Below are positions 14,588-22,246 of a stretch of DNA of 64,000 nt, in pieces. Origin of the DNA: Streptomyces sp. B93 (GTDB lineage Bacteria > Actinomycetota > Actinomycetes > Streptomycetales > Streptomycetaceae); the NCBI RefSeq assembly GCF_018070565.1, contig NZ_JAGPXL010000022.1, positions 1 through 64,000 of the forward strand, written 5' to 3'. The position numbers and the translations under genes were made by a program. Positions within the stretch are counted from its first letter, which is position 1; the number at the start of each line of letters is the position of its first letter. The notes below the pieces were generated by a model that worked only from the letters and a program-made list of their open reading frames with translations, searched no databases and was not told the origin of the DNA.

Positions 14588-15053
14588 GCGGCGAGCATAG
14601 AACTCGTCAGCACCGGGCAAAGCAGCGCCTTGACACTTCTGTCGGCTGATACTCTTGGCCGGTGGTCGGGGCAGCACGCAGCAGCGTCGCGGACTTCACG
14701 CCCTGACGCCGAAGGAACTCCCTTACGAGGGACCGGCCGGAGGAGGTGGGGCTGTCATGGATCGAAGTCGACCGTGCAGTACCACTCGCTCTTCCGGCTG
14801 CTGATTCCGCTGCTCTCGCTGCTCTGGCTTCCCCGCCTCTCGCGGCTCTCCGCTCGCCTTCGTTCCGGAAGAGCACTTCGTTTCGTCTTGCTTGATCTGT
14901 CTGATCTCAGTCAGTAGCGAAGTTCGCCACCGCGACGGTGCGGTGCTCCCCGCTTTGTGGACGTGCCAAACATCCCGAAGTCAGGACGTCCCCATTCCGG
15001 GCAGTTCCACCCGTCCAGGCGACCTGCGTTGCTCCCCCGCGAAGGAGCCTGCC
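14588..15053 (+). promoter_or_regulatory. Long corA leader region
   Basis: A 466-base spacer before corA. TTGACA (14630-14635) followed by TACTCT (14650-14655) is a possible promoter, although the 14-bp spacing is short. If used, the leader would be nearly 400 nt and contain the 15-codon upstream frame described separately. I see no classical M-box, but structure has not been computed. Confidence 0.4.
14757..14804 (+). CDS. Possible 15-residue leader peptide upstream of corA
   Basis: A very strong ribosome-binding site (GGAGGAGG about 9 bases upstream) precedes an ATG and a 15-codon frame, MDRSRPCSTTRSSGC, then TGA. It lies in the long corA leader. Such an efficient site on so short a frame suggests a regulatory leader peptide, but the frame could be chance. 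Confidence 0.35.
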   Translation: MDRSRPCSTTRSSGC

Positions 15054-16172
15054 ATGTCGATGATCCGCGACCTGCGTGCCGTGGTCCGCCCGTCGTCCCG
15101 CCCCACGCCGCGCAAGGACACGGGCGAGTACGACACCACCCGCGACCCCGCGACCCCGTCGGCCGTCGTCGACTGCGCCGTCTACCGCGACGGCGCGCGC
15201 GTGGAGTCCGCGAAGCCGCTGACCCCGCAGGAGGCGATGCGGCAGGTGCGCCGCGACGGAGGGTTCGTCTGGATCGGACTGCACGAGCCCACCGAAGCCG
15301 AATTCGCGGGCATCGCCACGGAGTTCGGGCTGCACCCGCTGGCCGTCGAGGACGCCGTCCAGGCCCATCAGCGGCCGAAGCTGGAGCGCTACGACGACTC
15401 CCTGTTCACCGTCTTCAAGACCGTCCACTACGTCGAGCACGACGAACTCACCGCCAGCAGCGAGGTCGTCGCCACCGGCGAGGTCATGTGCTTCACCGGC
15501 CAGGACTTCTTCATCACCGTCCGGCACGGCGGCCAGGGCTCGCTGCGGGCGCTGCGGCACCGGCTCCAGGACGATCCCGAACTGCTGGAGAGGGGACCCT
15601 CGGCGGTGCTGCACGCCATCGCCGACCATGTCACCGACGGGTACATCGCGGTCGCGGACGCCCTCCAGGACGACATCGACGAGGTGGAGACCGAGGTCTT
15701 CTCACCGGGCCGCAAGGGCACCCCGCGCGGCACCGACGCCGGGCGGATCTACCAGCTCAAGCGTGAGGTGCTGGAGTTCAAGCGGGCCGTGGCCCCGCTG
15801 CTGCGGCCCATGCAGCTGCTCAGCGAGCGGCCGATGCGGCTGATCGACCCCGACATCCAGAAGTACTTCCGGGACGTCGCCGACCACCTGGCCCGGGTGC
15901 AGGAGCAGGTGACCGGCTTCGACGAGCTGCTCAACTCCATCCTCCAGGCCAACCTCGCGCAGGCGTCCGTCGCCCAGAACGAGGACATGCGGAAGATCAC
16001 CTCATGGGCCGCCATCATCGCCGTACCCACGATGGTGTGCGGCGTGTACGGCATGAACTTCGAGCACATGCCCGAACTGGGCTGGCGTTACGGCTATCCG
16101 CTGGTCCTCGGGGTGACGGCGATGATCTGTCTCGGCATCCACCGCACCCTGAAGCGCAACGGCTGGCTGTGA
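15054..16172 (+). CDS. corA: CorA family magnesium/cobalt channel
   Basis: The 372-residue protein is a full-length CorA. It has a large soluble N-terminal domain, long helices at about residues 200-310, and two membrane segments at the C-terminus separated by the selectivity motif YGMNFEHMPE (GMN at 333-335). CorA forms pentameric Mg2+/Co2+ channels in the cytoplasmic membrane. ATG at 15054 is preceded by GAAGGAG at good spacing; longer in-frame starts extend into the leader and lack one. The N-terminal 30 residues are basic and variable. corA near mrp also occurs in mycobacteria. Confidence 0.93.
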   Translation: MSMIRDLRAVVRPSSRPTPRKDTGEYDTTRDPATPSAVVDCAVYRDGARVESAKPLTPQEAMRQVRRDGGFVWIGLHEPTEAEFAGIATEFGLHPLAVEDAVQAHQRPKLERYDDSLFTVFKTVHYVEHDELTASSEVVATGEVMCFTGQDFFITVRHGGQGSLRALRHRLQDDPELLERGPSAVLHAIADHVTDGYIAVADALQDDIDEVETEVFSPGRKGTPRGTDAGRIYQLKREVLEFKRAVAPLLRPMQLLSERPMRLIDPDIQKYFRDVADHLARVQEQVTGFDELLNSILQANLAQASVAQNEDMRKITSWAAIIAVPTMVCGVYGMNFEHMPELGWRYGYPLVLGVTAMICLGIHRTLKRNGWL

Positions 16173-16205
16173 GGGCGCCCGGCGGGTCCCGGCTAGGCTG
16201 AGCGC

Positions 16206-16724
16206 ATGACTGGACAGCTGCTCGACCGTGCCCTCGTGGAGGAGGCCACCAAGAAGTCCGGCCTGATCTGGGTCAGGGGCGCCGGTGCCCCGGCCGCCCG
16301 GACGCTGTGGCACGCCTGGCACGAGGGCGCCGCCTGTGTGATCGGGGACGGTCCGGGTGAGCAGCCGCTGCCGGGGCTGGTCGACGGGGCCGAGGCCGAG
16401 GTGACGGTCCGCAGCAAGGACAAGGGCGGACGGCTCGTCAGCTGGACCGCCAAGGTCGTCGAACTGACGCCCGGTTCACCGGCGTGGTCGGCGGCGGTCG
16501 CCGAACTGAAGGGCAAGCGCCTCAACGCGCCCGACGGCGAGGCCATGCCCGACCGCTGGCGGCGCGAGTGCCGGGTGCTGCGCCTCGAACCGACCGGCGC
16601 CACGGCCCCGTTGCCGGACGGCTCCCTCGCCGAGGCGCCGCTGCCGACCCCGGCCACGACCCGGATGCCGATCCCGGCGGGGCTGCCGCGGCTGCTGCTC
16701 AAGCGCCGCGGACGGCGCGGCTAG
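16206..16724 (+). CDS. Hypothetical protein, possibly split-barrel fold
   Basis: A 172-residue soluble protein (MTGQLLDRALVEEATKKSGL). The middle has alternating beta-strand-like segments (RTLWHAWHEGAACVIGDG, DGAEAEVTVRSKDKGG, CRVLRLEPTG) that remind me of FMN-binding split-barrel proteins of the PPOX type. No cofactor motif is certain. The C-terminus is Pro-rich then basic (LLLKRRGRRG). TAGGCT at 16195-16200, 5 bases before the ATG, suggests a leaderless mRNA. Its stop overlaps that of the convergent lipoprotein gene. Confidence 0.6.
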   Translation: MTGQLLDRALVEEATKKSGLIWVRGAGAPAARTLWHAWHEGAACVIGDGPGEQPLPGLVDGAEAEVTVRSKDKGGRLVSWTAKVVELTPGSPAWSAAVAELKGKRLNAPDGEAMPDRWRRECRVLRLEPTGATAPLPDGSLAEAPLPTPATTRMPIPAGLPRLLLKRRGRRG

Positions 16725-17497
16725 GACGTCGGCAGCTGCTTGCCGTAGTCGACCGTCTCGTCCTTCGCGGGCTCGTCCAGGGCGAAGTCCTTGCCCCAGT
16801 CGGAGAAGCGCAGTGTGCCCGCGTTGCCGCCGCGCACCAGGCGTAGCGGGTACGGCTTGCCCTCCAGGGAGACGTCCAGGGTGCCGCCCGCGCCCTGGTC
16901 GCCGCTGATGCGGATGGTGCGCACCCCCGACTGCTCGTGGTGCCCGTCGGTCGCCAGGGTGCCGTGCAGGGTCAGCAGGCTGTCCAGGAGCACGTCCTTG
17001 TCGGTGAACCCGCTGAACCGCTTGTACGACGGGTCCTGCTGCGGCACCTTCACGTACTTGCCGCCGAGTTTCTCGGCCGTGGCCGCCGCGTCTGAGCCGC
17101 CCTTGCCGTCGCCGCCGTCACCGCCGTCCTCGTTGGCCCAGAAGTCGGCGTCCGCCATCAGGAACAGCTGCTCGCCCACCCGCAGCAGCCGGAACGTCGC
17201 CCCCTCGGCGGTGACCGAGCCGGTGCCGCCGTCCGACTTCAGGCGCATGTCCAGCTCGTAGGTGCGCCCGCTGGCGACGACGGACCCGGACAGCCGCACG
17301 GCGTCCACGGACCCGGCGGCGGCGAGGGTCTTGGCCTGGATCTGCTCCGGCGCCAGCTTGCCCACCCCGTTGGTGCCCGCGTTCGGATCCTCGTCGCCGC
17401 CGCACCCCGTCAGCACCGTGCCCGCCATGGCCAGTGCGCACATCCCGCCCACCAGGGCGGTGCGGCTGCGGTTACGGCCCCGGGGAATCGCAGTCAC
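16721..17497 (-). CDS. Lipoprotein, LppX/LprG-like
   Basis: The 258-residue precursor has a basic N-terminus, a hydrophobic stretch and a lipobox VLTGC with acylated Cys32. The mature domain (VRLSGSVVASGRTYELDMRLKSDG, FRLLRVGEQLFLMADADFW, GKYVKVPQ) matches the pattern of LppX/LprAFG- or LolA-like half-barrels, which bind lipids in mycobacteria. Lipid binding here is inference. A Gly/Asp-rich insert follows residue 150. GTG at 17497 with GGAAAGG upstream gives a normal signal peptide. An extended frame would place 32 extra residues before it. Confidence 0.75.
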   Translation of the reverse strand: MTAIPRGRNRSRTALVGGMCALAMAGTVLTGCGGDEDPNAGTNGVGKLAPEQIQAKTLAAAGSVDAVRLSGSVVASGRTYELDMRLKSDGGTGSVTAEGATFRLLRVGEQLFLMADADFWANEDGGDGGDGKGGSDAAATAEKLGGKYVKVPQQDPSYKRFSGFTDKDVLLDSLLTLHGTLATDGHHEQSGVRTIRISGDQGAGGTLDVSLEGKPYPLRLVRGGNAGTLRFSDWGKDFALDEPAKDETVDYGKQLPTS

Positions 17498-17707
17498 AGG
17501 TGAGGCTGCCTTTCCGATGTGTTCTTCAGCGGCGTACCGCAGCGTACCGGGGCCGGGTGGCGCCGGCGGAGCCAGTCCGTCCGGACCGCTCACCAGGGCG
17601 GACCCGATCGGTACGGGCTAGCCTGAAGCCCATGTGAGCGGGCAAAAGGGAAAAGACAGGCTCTACGCCCCCTACGCATCACACGCCAGGAAAAGGAGGC
17701 GCGGCAC

Positions 17708-18991
17708 ATGGCAGCGGGCGCCCCCCGGATCTTCGTCTCACACCTCTCCGCCGTCCCCGTCTTCGACCCGAACGGCGACCAGGTGGGCCGCGTCCGCGAT
17801 CTGGTCGTCATGCTGCGGGTCGGACGGCGCTCACCGCGGCTGCTCGGACTGGTCGTCGAACTCACCACCCGGCGCCGTATCTTCCTGCCCATGACCCGGG
17901 TCACCGGCATCGAGTCCGGCCAGGTCATCACCACCGGCGTGCTCAACGTCCGCCGCTTCGAACAGCGCCCCACCGAGCGCCTCGTCTTCGGCGAACTGCT
18001 GGACCGCCGGGTGCGTCTCGTCGAGACCGGCGAGGAGGTCACCGTCCTCGACCTGGCGGTGCAGCAACTGCCCGCCCGCCGCGACTGGGAGATCGACCGC
18101 GTCTTCGTCCGCAAGGGGCGCAAGGGCGGCGCCTTCCGCCGCGCCAAGGGCGAGACCCTCACCGTCGAGTGGTCGGCGGTCACCGGCTTCTCCCTGGAGG
18201 AACACGGGCAGGGCGCCGAGAGTCTGCTCGCCACCTTCGAACAGCTGCGCCCCGCCGACCTGGCCAACGTCCTGCACCACCTCTCCCCCAAACGCCGCGC
18301 CGAGGTCGCCGCCGCCCTCGACGACGACCGCCTCGCCGACGTACTGGAGGAACTGCCGGAGGACGACCAGATCGAGATCCTCGGCAAGCTGAAGGAGGAG
18401 CGGGCCGCGGACGTCCTGGAGGCCATGGACCCCGACGACGCGGCCGACCTGCTCGCCGAACTGCCCACCGACGACCAGGAGCGGCTGCTGAGCCTGATGC
18501 AGCCCTCCGACGCGGCCGACATGCGGCGGCTGATGTCGTACGAGGAGCACACCGCGGGCGGTCTGATGACGACCGAACCGATCGTGCTACGACCGGACGC
18601 CACCGTCGCCGACGCCCTCGCCCGGGTCCGCAACCGCGACCTCTCGCCCGCCCTCGCCGCCCAGGTCTACGTCTGCCGCCCGCCCGACGACACCCCGACC
18701 GGCAAATACCTCGGCACCGTCCACTTCCAGCGGCTGCTGCGCGACCCGCCCTACACCCTGGTCAGCTCGATCATCGACGACGACCTCCAGCCGCTCGCCC
18801 CGGACGCCGAGCTGCCGCTGGTCGCCGGGTTCTTCGCGGCGTACGACATGGTCGCGGCGCCCGTCGTGGACGAGGCCGGGGCGCTGCTCGGGGCGGTCAC
18901 CGTGGACGACGTACTGGACCACATGCTGCCCGAGGACTGGCGGGAGACGGAGTACCACCTGGACGAGGGGGTGAGCGCCGGTGGCTCCTGA
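17708..18991 (+). CDS. MgtE-like protein lacking the membrane domain
   Basis: The 427-residue protein has a PRC-barrel-like N-terminus (ISHLSAVPVFDPNG...GRVRDLVV type), then the MgtE N-domain of helical repeats (LADVLEELPEDDQIEILGKL, DAADLLAELPTDDQ), then a CBS-domain pair (GGLMTTEPIVLRPDATVADAL and the C-terminal AAPVVDEAGALLGAVTVDDVLDHML). It stops there, with no transmembrane segments, whereas full MgtE has five. It therefore cannot be a channel by itself. The next gene, a DUF1003 membrane protein, overlaps it by 11 bp. A Mg2+-sensing or regulatory role with that partner is inference. AAAAGGAGG precedes the ATG. Confidence 0.85.
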   Translation: MAAGAPRIFVSHLSAVPVFDPNGDQVGRVRDLVVMLRVGRRSPRLLGLVVELTTRRRIFLPMTRVTGIESGQVITTGVLNVRRFEQRPTERLVFGELLDRRVRLVETGEEVTVLDLAVQQLPARRDWEIDRVFVRKGRKGGAFRRAKGETLTVEWSAVTGFSLEEHGQGAESLLATFEQLRPADLANVLHHLSPKRRAEVAAALDDDRLADVLEELPEDDQIEILGKLKEERAADVLEAMDPDDAADLLAELPTDDQERLLSLMQPSDAADMRRLMSYEEHTAGGLMTTEPIVLRPDATVADALARVRNRDLSPALAAQVYVCRPPDDTPTGKYLGTVHFQRLLRDPPYTLVSSIIDDDLQPLAPDAELPLVAGFFAAYDMVAAPVVDEAGALLGAVTVDDVLDHMLPEDWRETEYHLDEGVSAGGS

Positions 18992-19583
18992 GCGCGACAC
19001 CGGCCGCGAGCGCGCCCCGGCCGGAGCCACCGCCAGCACCCGCTCCCGCCCCCGTCTCGACCAGCCGCGCCCGCCGCGCCGCCGCATCCTGCCCGAGTGG
19101 GACCCGGATGCCTTCGGGCGCCTTTCGGAGCGCATCGCCCGCTTCATCGGCACCGGGCGCTTCCTGGTCGGGATGACGATCGTCATCATCACCTGGGTGC
19201 TGTGGAACATCGTCGCCCCGCCCGGCGTGCGCTTCGACGAGTACCCGTTCATCTTCCTGACCCTGGCCCTGTCCCTCCAGGCCTCGTACGCCGCCCCGCT
19301 GATCCTGCTCGCGCAGAACCGGCAGGACGACCGCGACCGGGTCAACCTCGAGCAGGACCGCAAGCAGAACGAGCGGTCGATCGCCGACACCGAGTACCTG
19401 ACCCGGGAGATCGCCGCGCTGCGCATCGGCCTGGGCGAGGTCGCCACCCGGGACTGGATCCGCTCCGAGCTCCAGGACGTGGTCAAGGAGCTGGAGGAGC
19501 GCACCAACGGGCACCACGGACAAAGCGGGCAGCGCGTATTCCCGGCGGAGCGGTCACCGGGACGTGACGTACACGACCGCTGA
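18981..19583 (+). CDS. DUF1003 membrane protein
   Basis: A 200-residue protein starting at GTG within the end of the MgtE-like gene (11-bp overlap). A disordered basic N-terminus is followed by RIARFIGTGRFLVGMT, two membrane segments (about residues 60-75 and 86-105) with the DUF1003 signature SYAAPLILLAQNRQDDRDR, and a cytoplasmic coiled coil. Family function is unknown. Tight coupling to a soluble MgtE domain suggests one complex at the membrane. Confidence 0.85.
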   Translation: MAPERDTGRERAPAGATASTRSRPRLDQPRPPRRRILPEWDPDAFGRLSERIARFIGTGRFLVGMTIVIITWVLWNIVAPPGVRFDEYPFIFLTLALSLQASYAAPLILLAQNRQDDRDRVNLEQDRKQNERSIADTEYLTREIAALRIGLGEVATRDWIRSELQDVVKELEERTNGHHGQSGQRVFPAERSPGRDVHDR

Positions 19584-19613
19584 CGGGGCTCTCGGGGCCC
19601 GCGCGGGGCGCCG

Positions 19614-19619
19614 TACCAT
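19614..19619 (+). promoter_or_regulatory. Putative -10 box for mrp, leaderless
   Basis: TACCAT ends 7 bases before the mrp ATG and no ribosome-binding site lies between them. This fits a transcript starting at or next to the start codon. Confidence 0.4.
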
Positions 19620-19626
19620 CGTCCTT

Positions 19627-20760
19627 ATGGCTACGGAAGACGCGGTGCGCGAGGCACTGGCGACGGTGAACGACCCCGAGATCAACCGACCCATCACCGA
19701 ACTCGGCATGGTCAAATCGGTGGAGATCGGTGCGGACGGAGCGGTCGCGGTCACCGTGTACCTGACGGTCTCCGGGTGTCCCATGCGCGACACCATCACG
19801 CAGCGCGTGACCGACGCGGTCTCTCGCGTCGACGGCGTCACCCACGTCGACGTCACCCTCGACGTGATGAGCGACGAGCAGCGCAAGGAACTGGCGAACG
19901 CCCTGCGCGGCGGCCAGACCGAGCGCGAGGTCCCCTTCGCCAAGCCCGGCTCCCTCACCCGTGTCTACGCGGTCGCCTCCGGCAAGGGCGGCGTCGGCAA
20001 GTCGTCGGTGACGGTCAACCTGGCCGCGGCGATGGCGGCGGACGGCCTGAAGGTCGGTGTCGTCGACGCCGACATCTACGGCCACTCCGTGCCGCGCATG
20101 CTGGGCGCCGACGGGCGGCCCACCCAGGTCGAGAACATGATCATGCCGCCGTCCGCGAACGGCGTGAAGGTCATCTCCATCGGCATGTTCACGCCGGGCA
20201 ACGCGCCCGTCGTCTGGCGCGGCCCGATGCTCCACCGCGCGCTCCAGCAGTTCCTGGCGGACGTGTACTGGGGCGACCTGGACGTCCTCCTGCTGGACCT
20301 GCCGCCCGGCACCGGTGACATCGCCATCTCCGTCGCCCAGCTGGTTCCCAACGCCGAGATCCTCGTGGTGACGACCCCGCAGCAGGCGGCGGCCGAGGTG
20401 GCCGAGCGGGCGGGCTCCATCGCCGTCCAGACCCACCAGAAGATCGTCGGCGTGGTCGAGAACATGTCCGGCCTGCCCTGCCCGCACTGCGGCGAGATGG
20501 TCGACGTCTTCGGCACGGGTGGCGGCCAGGTCGTCGCCGACGGCCTCACCCGCACCACCGGCACCAACGTCCCCGTCCTCGGCTCCATCCCCATCGACGT
20601 CCGCCTGCGCGAGGGCGGCGACGACGGCAGGCCGGTCGTCCTCACCGACCCGGACTCCCCCGCGGGCTCGGCGCTGCGCGCCATCGCGGGCAAGCTGGGC
20701 GGCAGGCAGCGGGGCCTGGCGGGTCTGTCGCTGGGGATCACTCCGCGCAACAAGTTCTGA
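19627..20760 (+). CDS. mrp: Mrp/ApbC/NBP35 iron-sulfur cluster carrier ATPase
   Basis: The 377-residue protein has an N-terminal DUF59/MIP18 domain (residues 1-80, with SGCPM Cys51) and a P-loop domain with the deviant Walker A GKGGVGKS (119-126). LLDLPPGTGD and the CxxC pair Cys285/Cys288 (LPCPHCGE) bind the bridging cluster in the dimer. It assembles and delivers Fe-S clusters to apoproteins in the cytosol. ATG at 19627 is used, as it is the first residue of the conserved domain. A gene for the same protein lies near corA and the tatB-sigE cluster in mycobacteria. It converges with a hypothetical gene. Confidence 0.93.
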   Translation: MATEDAVREALATVNDPEINRPITELGMVKSVEIGADGAVAVTVYLTVSGCPMRDTITQRVTDAVSRVDGVTHVDVTLDVMSDEQRKELANALRGGQTEREVPFAKPGSLTRVYAVASGKGGVGKSSVTVNLAAAMAADGLKVGVVDADIYGHSVPRMLGADGRPTQVENMIMPPSANGVKVISIGMFTPGNAPVVWRGPMLHRALQQFLADVYWGDLDVLLLDLPPGTGDIAISVAQLVPNAEILVVTTPQQAAAEVAERAGSIAVQTHQKIVGVVENMSGLPCPHCGEMVDVFGTGGGQVVADGLTRTTGTNVPVLGSIPIDVRLREGGDDGRPVVLTDPDSPAGSALRAIAGKLGGRQRGLAGLSLGITPRNKF

Positions 20761-20782
20761 GCGACGGCGGGGTTAGGCCCTT

Positions 20783-20830
20783 AGGGGCGCGAGGAACTGC
20801 GCGAGCAACCATCCACAACCCGCACGCGCC
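20783..20830 (+). repeat. Dispersed gene-end repeat, copy 2
   Basis: GGGGCGCGAGGAACTGCGCG followed by AGCAACCATCCACAACCCGC matches the element noted at 13145 and in reverse orientation at 28452 and 38180. Confidence 0.6.
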
Positions 20831-20855
20831 GAACAGCGTCAGCCCCCACGGCGAA

Positions 20856-20883
20856 GGGGCGCCGAAAACCAACCCGGCGCCCC
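20856..20883. terminator. Bidirectional hairpin after mrp
   Basis: GGGGCGCC (20856-20863) pairs with GGCGCCCC (20876-20883) with a 12-nt loop containing AAAA. It lies between the convergent mrp gene and the hypothetical gene on the other strand. Confidence 0.55.
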
Positions 20884-20891
20884 GAAAGAAC

Positions 20892-21551
20892 CTACGCGTA
20901 CTCCGCGATGTCCTTGACTACGGCGAAGCCGAGCCCGTACGCGCTCATGCCCCGCCCGTACGCCCCCACGTGCACCCCCTGCTCGGTGGACCCGGCCAGC
21001 ACCCACCCGAACTCCGACTCCCGGTAGTGGAACGGCGTCGGAACGCCGTCCACCGGCAGGGACAGCGTGGACCACTCGGGCCCGTCGAGGTCGTCCGCCA
21101 GCGCCCACGCCGTCTCGGTCTGCTGGTCCAGCCAGTCGTCCCGCAGGCTGTGGTCCATCTGCCCGGGCCAGGTGAAGGACAGCAGCCCCACCCCGGCGAG
21201 CCAGGCCGCCGAGGACACCGAGGTCGCCTCCAGCAGCCCCGTGCCGTCCGCGCTGCGCCGTACGGGGTTGGCGGCGACGGTCACCACGACCGCGAACCGC
21301 TCCCGCTCCTCCGTCGTCGCCTCGGCGCGTACGGAGGGCTCGTCACCGTGCCCGATCGAACCGTGCTCCACGGCCCCGTCGGCCGCCGTACCGACCTGCA
21401 TCAGCCAGCGCGGCCCCGTGAAGGCCTCGTCGAGGCCGTACCACGGGAAGGGCGCGCGCAGGTAGCCGTCGACCGCACGCCGGGCGGAGGGGACCTGTTG
21501 TCCGCCCTCCGCGGCCGGCGCCTGCTCGACTGCCCGACTCGTCGTCTCCAT
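20892..21551 (-). CDS. Hypothetical protein
   Basis: A 219-residue soluble protein starting METTSRAVEQ (AGGAGG lies 11 bases upstream; an in-frame GTG 32 codons earlier has no ribosome-binding site). After a disordered stretch of about 30 residues the sequence is globular, with many Trp and aromatic residues and strands such as FAVVVTVAANPVRRS and FGWVLAGSTEQGVHVGAYG. No motif is recognised. It is the gene downstream of tatB on the same strand, separated from it by a terminator. Confidence 0.65.
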   Translation of the reverse strand: METTSRAVEQAPAAEGGQQVPSARRAVDGYLRAPFPWYGLDEAFTGPRWLMQVGTAADGAVEHGSIGHGDEPSVRAEATTEERERFAVVVTVAANPVRRSADGTGLLEATSVSSAAWLAGVGLLSFTWPGQMDHSLRDDWLDQQTETAWALADDLDGPEWSTLSLPVDGVPTPFHYRESEFGWVLAGSTEQGVHVGAYGRGMSAYGLGFAVVKDIAEYA

Positions 21552-21688
21552 CTGCCCGGACGCCTCCTCGCTCTCGTCGGACCGGGCGGCCCGCCCCCCT
21601 TCGGGCGTACTCGTCCGTTCCGCACAACAACTCGGCAGCATATCCACACCACGGAGGGCAGCCGGGAAACCGCCCGGCGCGTGGGTCG

Positions 21689-21715
21689 CCCAGGGCCTGT
21701 CGGACAGGCCCTGGG
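21689..21715 (-). terminator. tatB terminator
   Basis: CCCAGGGCCTGT (21689-21700) and ACAGGCCCTGGG (21704-21715) form a 12-bp perfect stem with a 3-nt loop, 6 bases beyond the tatB stop. Confidence 0.75.
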
Positions 21716-21721
21716 AGGGGG

Positions 21722-22171
21722 TCAGGTGGCGTCCGCGTCGAAGGGCGGGCGCTCGTCGGGCTTCTTGGTCATGTCGACCTTGCCGCCGCCCGAGGAGGAG
21801 GACGAGGAAGGGGCCGGGGACGAACCGGACGCGGACGACGAGTCGCTGTCACGGCCCTGCACCGCGTCCGTGACCTCGGCCATCTCCTTCTTCAGGTCGA
21901 AGCCGTTGCGGATCTCCTTGAGCCCCAGCTCGTCGTTGTCCAGCTGCTTGCGGATGAACGTCTTGGGGTTGAGGTCCTCGAACTCGAAGTCCTTGAACTC
22001 GGGACCCAGCTCCTGCCGGATGTCCTGTTTCGCGCTCTCGGAGAAGTCACGGATCTTCCGGATCGTGCGCGTCACGTCCTGGATGACCTTGGGGAGCTTG
22101 TCCGGACCGAAGACGAGCACGGCGAGGACGATGAGTGTCACCAGCTCTAGCGGTCCTATGTCATTGAACAC
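21722..22171 (-). CDS. tatB: Sec-independent protein translocase TatB
   Basis: The 149-residue protein has the TatB/TatA signature: short N-terminus MFNDIGPLELVTL, one membrane helix to residue about 21, the FGPDKLPK hinge, an amphipathic helix (VIQDVTRTIRKIRDFSESAK), and a disordered Ser-rich tail. The Glu at position 8 is typical of TatB-type proteins. With TatC it recognises twin-arginine substrates at the cytoplasmic membrane. GTG start. Its place after the HtrA-type protease matches mycobacteria. Confidence 0.9.
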   Translation of the reverse strand: MFNDIGPLELVTLIVLAVLVFGPDKLPKVIQDVTRTIRKIRDFSESAKQDIRQELGPEFKDFEFEDLNPKTFIRKQLDNDELGLKEIRNGFDLKKEMAEVTDAVQGRDSDSSSASGSSPAPSSSSSSGGGKVDMTKKPDERPPFDADAT

Positions 22172-22246
22172 CTGAAGCTCCTTGCCATGTCCCGGGCCGG
22201 AACCACGGTACCCGGCGATCCTGTCCGACCGGTACCGTCCCGGCGG

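Noticed and set aside
14892..15053. N-terminal extension of CorA
   Set aside because: The added 54 residues are Cys/Arg-rich without similarity, and the good ribosome-binding site is before 15054.
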